From the NCBI GenBank assembly GCA_052318935.1, contig JBQRKO010000009.1: a DNA stretch of 64,000 bases, one strand, 5' to 3'. Positions within the stretch are counted from its first letter, which is position 1. Each line of letters begins with the position of its first letter. Below, one piece after another: positions 54,419 through 62,160 of this stretch. The position numbers and the translations under genes were made by a program. Below the pieces are notes generated by a model. It did not search any database. It saw only the letters and a list, made by a program, of their open reading frames with translations, and had not been told where the DNA came from. Source of the DNA: Niallia sp052318935. Lineage in GTDB: Bacteria > Bacillota > Bacilli > Bacillales > Cytobacillaceae.

Positions 54419-55519
54419 TTAATATCGAGAATAGCGGCTTACATTTAATAACACCCCAATGGCAACAAGCATTAATGTCAACGAAGATCCTCCGTAGCTT
54501 AAAAAGGGAAGTGTTATGCCGGTAACCGGCATTAAGCCTGTAACAACGCCAATATTGATCATTACTTGAATCGCAACCATGGCAATAATCCCAACTGCTA
54601 AAAAACTTCCAAATAAATCTTGTGCGCCTAAGGCAATTCTAATTCCCCGCCATAATAATAAAGCAAAAAGCAATAATATTAAAGAACCACCAATAAACCC
54701 AAGTTCTTCCGATAAAATAGCAAAGATAAAATCGGTTTGCGGTTCAGGCAAATAAAAGAACTTTTGTCTGCTTTCTCCCAGTCCTAAGCCGAACAGTCCC
54801 CCTGGTCCAATCGCGTATAAAGATTGAATAATTTGAAATCCACTTCCTAACGGATCAGACCATGGATCAAGAAATGAGGTGATCCTTTTTATCCGATAAG
54901 GAGCCGATGCAACTAAACCGACAAATCCACCTAGTCCAATTAAAGCAAGAATAGCAAAATGACGAATTCTTGCACCGGCAATAAAAATCATGACAATACT
55001 TGTCCCGACCATAACCGTTCCAGTTCCTAAATCCGGCTGAAGCATAATCATGCCAAATGCTAAAAAAACAATTCCTAATGCTGGAAGCAACCCTCTTTTG
55101 AAGGAAGTAATTTTTTTTTGATTTTCAGATAAAAATTTTGCTAAAAAAGCAATCATTGCCATTTTCATAAACTCGGAAGGTTGAATGGAAAACGCTCCTA
55201 CTCCTATCCAACTTCTTGAACCGTTCCTAACATTTCCTATTCCAGGAATTAACACAAGTACTAATAAAACGAAACAAATAATCACAATCATTTTCGCCCA
55301 TGTTCGCCATGTCCAATAATCAATATTCATAATAAAAAACATCGCAACAATTCCTACTCCGGCAAAAAGCATCTGCCTTTTAGCAAAGAAAAAGGAATCA
55401 TCAAACTTAAACTGTGCCCACACGGCACTTGCACTATACACCATTATTAACCCAATAGCCAGCAAGGTAAATGTAATGATAATCAATATTATATCTGGAG
55501 TCGCTTTTTTTGTCGGCAC
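54419..55519 (-). CDS. spoVE: Sporulation peptidoglycan polymerase SpoVE (SEDS family)
   Basis: SEDS-family glycosyltransferase needed for spore cortex synthesis, partner of SpoVD. The 366-residue protein has ten transmembrane segments, the N-terminal GLIMVYSASAVWAQFKFDDS, GVGAFSIQPSEFMKMA and GGSSLTLMLVAIGVLLN. The start is GTG at 55519 with GAGGTGTGG upstream, giving exactly the B. subtilis SpoVE length; the frame extends to 55558 without a better site. Followed by a terminator and no murG. Confidence 0.95.
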   Translation of the reverse strand: MPTKKATPDIILIIITFTLLAIGLIMVYSASAVWAQFKFDDSFFFAKRQMLFAGVGIVAMFFIMNIDYWTWRTWAKMIVIICFVLLVLVLIPGIGNVRNGSRSWIGVGAFSIQPSEFMKMAMIAFLAKFLSENQKKITSFKRGLLPALGIVFLAFGMIMLQPDLGTGTVMVGTSIVMIFIAGARIRHFAILALIGLGGFVGLVASAPYRIKRITSFLDPWSDPLGSGFQIIQSLYAIGPGGLFGLGLGESRQKFFYLPEPQTDFIFAILSEELGFIGGSLILLLFALLLWRGIRIALGAQDLFGSFLAVGIIAMVAIQVMINIGVVTGLMPVTGITLPFLSYGGSSLTLMLVAIGVLLNVSRYSRY

Positions 55520-55664
55520 TTCTACCACACCTCGAGTTGCAAGTATTAGGGCTTGCAAAAGACGCAGGGAACTTTTATTTCCGTCTAAAACATAAAGATT
55601 AGTGAAGTTTTCGTGCTGAAAAAGTCCTTTTACACTTTCAACGATCTATTAGTATGACAAGCCC

Positions 55665-57017
55665 TTATTTAAGCTTATGCACCGCATTGATAAAAATGTC
55701 TCCTCTTACCTCAAAAGTTTTATATTGATCCCAGCTTGCACACGCTGGTGAAAGAAGAATGACATCCCCTTCTTCTGAATAATCAAAAGCAGCAGGTACA
55801 GCTTTTTCCACATTATCGACACGTTGAATGTTTTTTATTCCCGCTTGTTCACCTAATCGTTCCATCTTTTCTGCTGTTTGTCCAAAGGTTATCATTGCTT
55901 TTACATTGTTGAGAGATGGCAGCAACTCATCAAATTCATTTCCTCGATCGAGTCCTCCTGCAAGTAAAATAACTGGCGCATCAAAAGCAGCAAGGGCATT
56001 TTTTGTTGCTAATATATTGGTCGCTTTTGAGTCATTATAAAATCTGCGCCCTTTTATTTCATTTATATATTGTAAACGATGTTTTACCCCTTTAAAGGAA
56101 TTTAATATAGCAAAAATATTTTCATTACGAACACCTGTTAATTTTGCTGCTGCAACAGACGATAAAATATTTTCCAGATTATGAGCACCTGGCAACACAA
56201 TGTCTTTTACATCCATTACTTTTTCGTCATGAAAATAAATGCCGCCTTCTTTTACATAGGCACCAAACGCTAATGGTCGAATGGTAGAAAAAGGGATAAT
56301 CGTTGCTTTGCTGCTTTTAGCAATATTCATTACCTCTTCTTGCTCCACATTTACAATCAAATAATCATATTCATCTTGGTTTTTTGTGATATTCCCTTTT
56401 GCTTGAGCATACTCTTCCCGTGTTCCATGATAATCCAAATGAGCGTCATAAATATTTGTAATAATAGCGATTTTCGGTTTAAATTGATCAATTCCCATTA
56501 ACTGAAAGGAAGAAAGCTCAATCACCATTTGATTATCTTTTTCCGCATTTTGGGCAACGCTTGATGCAACCATCCCGATATTTCCTGCAATAAGCGGTTT
56601 TTTATTGTCTTGTTTTAACATTTCGAATAATAGCGTAGTCGTCGTTGTTTTCCCATTAGAACCTGTTATCGCAAAGAAAGGAGCTTCTGATATACGATAA
56701 GCAAGCTCTACTTCTGTTATAACCGGGATTCCTTTTTCTATTGCTCCTTTAATCATCGGATTAAAATAAGGAATACCTGGATTTTTTACAATCAACTGAA
56801 ACCCTTCCTCTAACAGTTCAATTGGATGACTACCGCAAATAACAGTAACTCCTTGTTCAAGAAGGCCTTGCGCTTCTGGATTTTCATCAAGTGGCTTACT
56901 GTCATTTACAGTTACAAACGCACCTAATTTATGCAGCAACGCGGCAGCGCTAACCCCACTTTTGGCTAATCCAAGTACTAAAACCTTTTTGTGATAATAA
57001 TCTTTTATATGTTTCAC
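55665..57017 (-). CDS. murD: UDP-N-acetylmuramoyl-alanine-D-glutamate ligase
   Basis: Adds D-glutamate to UDP-MurNAc-L-Ala in the cytoplasm. The 450-residue Mur ligase has an N-terminal UDP-binding Rossmann domain (VLVLGLAKSGVSAAALL), the P-loop ITGSNGKTTTTTL, the central NIYDAHLDYHGT and the C-terminal domain with RLQYINEIKGRRFYNDSKATN and LLAGGLDRG. The start is GTG at 57017 just past the mraY stop. Confidence 0.96.
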   Translation of the reverse strand: MKHIKDYYHKKVLVLGLAKSGVSAAALLHKLGAFVTVNDSKPLDENPEAQGLLEQGVTVICGSHPIELLEEGFQLIVKNPGIPYFNPMIKGAIEKGIPVITEVELAYRISEAPFFAITGSNGKTTTTTLLFEMLKQDNKKPLIAGNIGMVASSVAQNAEKDNQMVIELSSFQLMGIDQFKPKIAIITNIYDAHLDYHGTREEYAQAKGNITKNQDEYDYLIVNVEQEEVMNIAKSSKATIIPFSTIRPLAFGAYVKEGGIYFHDEKVMDVKDIVLPGAHNLENILSSVAAAKLTGVRNENIFAILNSFKGVKHRLQYINEIKGRRFYNDSKATNILATKNALAAFDAPVILLAGGLDRGNEFDELLPSLNNVKAMITFGQTAEKMERLGEQAGIKNIQRVDNVEKAVPAAFDYSEEGDVILLSPACASWDQYKTFEVRGDIFINAVHKLK

Positions 57018-57992
57018 TTATAACCACACCTCGATATAGATTCCTAATATAGCAAATATCAATCCTACACTCCAGAATGTAACTACTACTCTCCATTCTG
57101 ACCAGCCAACTAGTTCATAATGATGGTGCAAAGGACTCATTCTGAAGATTCTTCTGCCCGTAGATTTAAAAGAAATTACTTGCAGTATAACAGACAATGT
57201 TTCAATGACAAAAACGCCGCCTATTAAAATAAGAAGAATTTCCAGCTTCGTTAAAATCGCGATCGCAGCTATTGCACCACCAAGCGCCAATGACCCAGTA
57301 TCCCCCATAAATACTTTTGCCGGATGTGCATTAAATACTAAAAATCCTAATACAGCGCCGACAATTGCCACTGCAAAAATACTAATTTCATATTGTGATT
57401 GACTCCATGCTAATACAGCAAATGCACCAAAACTGATAGCAGCGGTTCCTGATACTAATCCATCCAACCCATCTGTTAAATTAACAGCGTTAGAAAACCC
57501 TACTAACCAGAAAATAATAAATAATACATAAAACCAACCTAAGTCAAAGGACTTATCAATAAATGGAATATGGATGGCAGTGGAAAAATCCGTTTGTTTT
57601 AAGACAAAATAAACGACAACCGAAATAATAATTTGGCCGAGTAATTTTTGTTTCGATGTTAATCCTAAATTTCGTTTCATCACTACTTTAATAAAATCAT
57701 CTAAAAATCCTAATAATCCAAAACCTAACATCACAAACAGCAATAAATAGGTTTTAATCGTTGGTTCTGAAAATTTGCTTGTCATAACCAATGTTGTCAC
57801 GACAACAGATAATAAAATCATTACACCGCCCATTGTCGGTGTACCCGATTTTTTTTGGTGTGATTTTGGACCTTCTTCTCTTATACTTTGTCCGAATTTT
57901 AATCTTCTTAAGAAAGGAATAAAAATGGGAGAAATTAATACGGTGATTAAAAACCCTAAAAGAATAGTAAAAAAGATTGTTTGCTCCAACAT
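57018..57992 (-). CDS. mraY: Phospho-N-acetylmuramoyl-pentapeptide transferase
   Basis: Makes lipid I on the inner face of the membrane. The 324-residue protein has ten membrane segments and motifs GTPTMGGVMIL, GFLDDFIKV, NAVNLTDGLDGLVSG, FMGDTGSLALGG and PLHHHYELVGWSE. The ATG at 57992 has RBS GGAGGGG. Confidence 0.97.
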   Translation of the reverse strand: MLEQTIFFTILLGFLITVLISPIFIPFLRRLKFGQSIREEGPKSHQKKSGTPTMGGVMILLSVVVTTLVMTSKFSEPTIKTYLLLFVMLGFGLLGFLDDFIKVVMKRNLGLTSKQKLLGQIIISVVVYFVLKQTDFSTAIHIPFIDKSFDLGWFYVLFIIFWLVGFSNAVNLTDGLDGLVSGTAAISFGAFAVLAWSQSQYEISIFAVAIVGAVLGFLVFNAHPAKVFMGDTGSLALGGAIAAIAILTKLEILLILIGGVFVIETLSVILQVISFKSTGRRIFRMSPLHHHYELVGWSEWRVVVTFWSVGLIFAILGIYIEVWL

Positions 57993-57993
57993 T

Positions 57994-58437
57994 TTATTCC
58001 CCTCCTTTCTTGTCTTTTGCTAGCAATGATTTTACGATTTCTGCTATTACCGCTATATCATATGTTTCTTTTTCTTTATTCAGACTTGTTTCTTGTTGAT
58101 AAATAAATTTTGTTGTATTGCTTCCTTTTACTAATTGATGTTCATATATTTCTATCATTTTTTTTAAGCCTTTCTTTAGATCATTTGTATAAAATATTGG
58201 AAAGTGATTTGGTGTATATGCAGGAATTGGCTTTTCTTTTTCCCAAATGGTTCCGATTGCTCCATTAGCAATCGCTTCGTCCAATTCTCCGGATTCTTTG
58301 CCAAATAACGGCACAAAAAGTCCTTTTGGCTGCTTGACACCGGCATAAAACGATACTGTTTGAAAAATAATGTTGTCGTCGCCAAATCCTTTAGCATTTG
58401 GAATTGCTTGAGTTATAAACTTATAGGACAGTTCCAT
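57994..58437 (-). CDS. Small protein resembling a lone Mur-ligase N-terminal domain
   Basis: A 147-residue protein between murE and mraY. Its middle, QPKGLFVPLFGKESGELDEA followed by IANGAIGTIWEKEKPIP, resembles the UMP-MurNAc-binding N-terminal domain of MurE/MurF (PGSLFxALKGxxxDGHxFIxxAxxxGAxAxV). The ATP-binding and C-terminal ligase domains are missing, so it cannot be a ligase alone. In E. coli murF occupies this very slot. The ATG at 58437 has RBS TTGAGGAG; the frame upstream to 58500 runs inside murE and is not used. Could be a remnant of murF or an independent binding protein. Confidence 0.7.
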   Translation of the reverse strand: MELSYKFITQAIPNAKGFGDDNIIFQTVSFYAGVKQPKGLFVPLFGKESGELDEAIANGAIGTIWEKEKPIPAYTPNHFPIFYTNDLKKGLKKMIEIYEHQLVKGSNTTKFIYQQETSLNKEKETYDIAVIAEIVKSLLAKDKKGGE

Positions 58438-59899
58438 TTTTTCGCTCCTCAATCGCTTCTTTCGCAACAAGGCGGTCATCAAAATCGAACACGTTTGCAC
58501 CTATTTGCTGATACGTTTCATGCCCTTTGCCAGCAATTAAAATGACATCTTTTGCTTTTGCCTCTTTGACTGCATAATAGATTGCTTTTTTCCGATCTTC
58601 TATCATATGATAGCTTTTCCCTTTTACTCCCGCTTCCATCTCTTTTAAGATTTGAACAGGATCTTCACTTCGAGGATTATCACTTGTAAAAATAGCATGC
58701 GTTGCATTTTCACAAGCAATAGCAGCCATAAGCGGGCGTTTTGTTTTATCCCGGTCGCCGCCACAGCCGACGATGACATATATATCTTTTTCAGCAAACT
58801 GCTTCACTGTTTTCAACGCATTTTCTAAGCTGTCTGGTGTGTGAGAATAATCAACAATAACGGAAAAATCTTGTCCGGCATCCACTGTTTCGAACCTTCC
58901 GGAAACGCCTTCTACTTTTTCAATTGCTTTAATAATCTGCTCAATCGGGATATTGCAGACAATGCCTGCTGCGATACTTGCCAATGTATTATAGACGCTG
59001 AATTTGCCGACCATTTTAATGGAAACAGGAAAATCTCCTACGGGTGTATGTAATTGAAAACTAGTACCTGAAGCGGTTATGCTTATGTTTTTTGCTGAAA
59101 CATCTGCATCTGTATCAATCCCATATGTCAGGACAATCGCTGCTGTTTGCTGCTCAAATTCTTTGCTGCATGGATCATCATTATTTAATATCGCATATTT
59201 CGGTTTTTCTGCTGAAAATGTATTGCCTAGCCTTGTAAATAATAGTCCTTTTGCCCTTTTATACTCTTCCATCGTACCATGATAATCTAAATGGTCTTGT
59301 GATAAATTTGTAAAGACAGCTATATCAAAATCACAGCCGAAAACTCTTCCTTCGACTAAGGCATGGCTGGACACTTCCATTACAGCGGTCTCTACATTCT
59401 GTTCCACCATTTGATGAAAAATTTTCTGAAGCGTAACCGGCTCTGGCGTCGTATTTTTTGTTTCTTGGATCTCTTCCTTGATTTTTGTATACATCGTGCC
59501 GATAATGCCTGTGTTCTGCTGTACTTCTTTTAAAATCGCTTCGATTAAATGGCTTGTTGTTGTTTTCCCATTAGTGCCTGTAATTCCGATTAATTGCAGC
59601 TTTTGCGTTGCATGGCTGTAAAAAACATCAGCCAGGATACTGCTTGCTTTTTTTGTATCTTTTACTACAATTACAGGAATAGGAAGGTTTAATGGTTTTT
59701 CTGCAATAACAGCCACAGCGCCCGCTTCATACGCTTTCCTTGCAAAGTGGTGACCATCGACCGTAAAACCTTTTATACAAATAAATAAACTGCCTTGTTT
59801 TACTTTGCGATTATCATTTTCAATGGATAAAATGTCGATGTCTTCTCCAGAATAAGAAGTGTACGGTTGTAAACATTTTAGTAGTTGTTTTAATTGCAT
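58421..59899 (-). CDS. murE: UDP-N-acetylmuramoyl-tripeptide synthetase (meso-DAP adding)
   Basis: Adds meso-diaminopimelate to UDP-MurNAc-L-Ala-D-Glu. The 492-residue protein has an N-terminal UDP-binding domain, P-loop ITGTNGKTTTSH (106-117), NLSQDHLDYHGTMEEY, and the DNPRSEDP motif that marks DAP rather than lysine specificity. The ATG at 59899 has GAGAGGAAT upstream. The 235-base gap to spoVD holds no gene. Confidence 0.96.
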   Translation of the reverse strand: MQLKQLLKCLQPYTSYSGEDIDILSIENDNRKVKQGSLFICIKGFTVDGHHFARKAYEAGAVAVIAEKPLNLPIPVIVVKDTKKASSILADVFYSHATQKLQLIGITGTNGKTTTSHLIEAILKEVQQNTGIIGTMYTKIKEEIQETKNTTPEPVTLQKIFHQMVEQNVETAVMEVSSHALVEGRVFGCDFDIAVFTNLSQDHLDYHGTMEEYKRAKGLLFTRLGNTFSAEKPKYAILNNDDPCSKEFEQQTAAIVLTYGIDTDADVSAKNISITASGTSFQLHTPVGDFPVSIKMVGKFSVYNTLASIAAGIVCNIPIEQIIKAIEKVEGVSGRFETVDAGQDFSVIVDYSHTPDSLENALKTVKQFAEKDIYVIVGCGGDRDKTKRPLMAAIACENATHAIFTSDNPRSEDPVQILKEMEAGVKGKSYHMIEDRKKAIYYAVKEAKAKDVILIAGKGHETYQQIGANVFDFDDRLVAKEAIEERKNGTVL

Positions 59900-60104
59900 T
59901 TCTTAAATTCCTCTCTTCTGTAACTCCGTATGTATTCTATTTCCGATAAAACGATTGCGTGCTAGTTAATAAGTGGAAATAGTTATATTATAAAACGAAT
60001 ACATGTATCAAGCAAAACAAATTCCACAGCGTATTTATTTTACATGATAGTAATCAATTTCGCCATGCTGATTATTAATTTAATATGTTACTATATTCTT
60101 TCTA

Positions 60105-60137
60105 TTATTAAAGGACGACGCAAACGGCCGCCCTTTA
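60105..60137 (-). terminator. Possible terminator after spoVD
   Basis: AAAGGGCGGC and CGTCGTCCTTT can pair with two G-T pairs on the minus strand, starting within the spoVD stop; the T tract is short (TTTAATAAT), so it may only be a weak terminator. Confidence 0.45.
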
Positions 60138-62048
60138 ATTATCATAATAAATTCTTATCGTTGATCCTTCTTTTACTTTTGAACCAGGTCTAGGGGATTG
60201 TTTGATGACTGTATCTCCACTTCCACTTGGTTCAATCTTCAGGTTAAGAAATATTTCACTAATTTCTGTTTTGCTAACTCCTACTAAATCAGGCACTTCT
60301 ATTAAAGGAGTGTCTGGATATTTATATTTTTTTTCGATTTGATCTTTTTGCTCTGGCACCCCCATTGCCCGCAAGCTGTCCCCCATGATTTTCCCAACAA
60401 TTGGGGCAGCTACGGTACCACCAAATTGCACCGTTCCTTTTGGGTGATCAACTGCTACATATACAACAAGCTGTGGGTCATTTGCTGGTGCAAAACCGAT
60501 AAAGGACACGATATAGTTATTTTCTAAATATCTTCCGCCAGAAGCTTTTTGGGCAGTACCTGTTTTTCCTCCTACACGGTATCCTTCCACAAATGCTTTT
60601 CCCCCAGTTCCTTGCGCTACTACACTTTCTAATGCCTCTCTCACTTTTTTTGATGTTTCTTCTGAAATTACTTTTCGCTTAGCAACTGGTTGTTTCTCCA
60701 TTATCACTTCGTTGGTAACTGGATCAATCAACTCTTTTGCCACGTATGGCGTATATAATGTGCCTCCGTTAATGGCGGCAGACAATGCGGTTACTTGCTG
60801 TATCGGCGTAACAGCCACCCCTTGTCCAAATGCGGTCGTTGCCTGCTCCACTGGACCAACTCTATCCATATTAAACAAAATTCCTTTTGATTCTCCTTGT
60901 AGATCGATGCCTGTTTTTTCACCAAACCCAAAATTGCGGATATATTGAAATAATTTGTCTTTTCCTAAACGCTGTCCTAGTTCAACAAAACCTGGGTTGC
61001 AGGAATTTTGCACTACTTCGAGGAAAGATTGAGATCCATGTCCACCGCGTTTCCAGCATTTTAATTTTGCTCCACCTACTTCTGCATATCCACGATCATA
61101 GAAATGATCCTTTTGCAAATCTACTTTTCCTTCCTCCAACGCAGCTGCTAATGTAATTATTTTAAAGGTGGATCCTGGTTCATAAGAGCGCCAAATAGGT
61201 AAATTTCGGTTAAAAACATCAGACGAAACATTTTTGAAATCAGCTGGATCAAAGCCTGGCCTGCTCGACATCGCAATAATTTCACCCGTTTTCGGATTCA
61301 TTGCAATCGCCATAATGGCATCTGGGTTATACGTTTGCTCTGCTATGTCCAACTCTCTTTCGATAATCGTTTGTACTTTTGTATCAATCGTTAGTCTCAG
61401 ATTATAGCCATTAATAGGTGCTTCATAATCATCTGCCATATCATTCATTCTTTGCCCCTTTGCATCTGAATAATATTGAACAGACCCTTTTTTCCCTTTT
61501 AACTCATCGTCATATTCTAACTCCAAACCGACTAGCCCTTGGTTATCGATCCCTGCAAACCCTAATACATGGGATAAATAATTGCCAAACGGATACGAAC
61601 GCTTAGAATCTTCGCCAATATACACCCCATTAATATCCAGCGCTCGCACTTTTTTTGCTTTTTCATGAGAAATTTTTCTTCCTTCTGGTAGCCGTACACT
61701 CATTTCTTTTTTTATGATTTGCTTATAAATCGATTCCTTGTCCGCTTCTAACACAGCGGCTAATTTTTCAGCTGCATTTGCTGGATCTTTAATCTGTCTT
61801 GGGACAATATAAACGGTTGGAGCACTTATATTCGTTGCCAGGGCTACTCCATTCCTGTCCACTATTTCGCCTCTCTCTGGCTCAAATTGAATTTGTCTGC
61901 TCCATAAGCTTTTCGCTTTCGTCGTTAATTCATTTCCTAAAAAAAACTGCACATATGCCAAGCGTAAATCAATAATAAAAAATATAACAATTCCTGCTAA
62001 TAATGCTATCGTTAACCGTTTTCGAACAGTAACGTTTGAAACACGCAT
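60135..62048 (-). CDS. spoVD: Sporulation penicillin-binding protein SpoVD
   Basis: Class B PBP needed for spore cortex transpeptidation, partner of SpoVE. The 637-residue protein begins MRVSNVTVRKRL, with one membrane anchor (about 10-30), a dimerisation domain (EPERGEIVDRNGVALATN), the transpeptidase with STFK, SCN and KTGT motifs, and one C-terminal PASTA repeat (LIEVPDLVGVSKTEI). The ATG at 62048 has RBS GGAGGTTC. It differs from pbpB next door, which has two PASTA repeats. Confidence 0.96.
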   Translation of the reverse strand: MRVSNVTVRKRLTIALLAGIVIFFIIDLRLAYVQFFLGNELTTKAKSLWSRQIQFEPERGEIVDRNGVALATNISAPTVYIVPRQIKDPANAAEKLAAVLEADKESIYKQIIKKEMSVRLPEGRKISHEKAKKVRALDINGVYIGEDSKRSYPFGNYLSHVLGFAGIDNQGLVGLELEYDDELKGKKGSVQYYSDAKGQRMNDMADDYEAPINGYNLRLTIDTKVQTIIERELDIAEQTYNPDAIMAIAMNPKTGEIIAMSSRPGFDPADFKNVSSDVFNRNLPIWRSYEPGSTFKIITLAAALEEGKVDLQKDHFYDRGYAEVGGAKLKCWKRGGHGSQSFLEVVQNSCNPGFVELGQRLGKDKLFQYIRNFGFGEKTGIDLQGESKGILFNMDRVGPVEQATTAFGQGVAVTPIQQVTALSAAINGGTLYTPYVAKELIDPVTNEVIMEKQPVAKRKVISEETSKKVREALESVVAQGTGGKAFVEGYRVGGKTGTAQKASGGRYLENNYIVSFIGFAPANDPQLVVYVAVDHPKGTVQFGGTVAAPIVGKIMGDSLRAMGVPEQKDQIEKKYKYPDTPLIEVPDLVGVSKTEISEIFLNLKIEPSGSGDTVIKQSPRPGSKVKEGSTIRIYYDN

Positions 62049-62119
62049 ATAGAAAAGAACCTCCTTTTTAACTAGCTCGTTTCAATATATGCTTGTACTA
62101 GTTTAGATAGAACGCTCTA

Positions 62120-62156
62120 TAAATAAAGTAAAACGCACTGCTAAACAGTGCGTTCT
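62120..62156 (-). terminator. Terminator after pbpB
   Basis: AACGCACTG TTTAG CAGTGCGTT hairpin on the minus strand followed by TTACTTTATTT, just past the pbpB stop. Confidence 0.75.
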
Positions 62157-62160
62157 CTCG

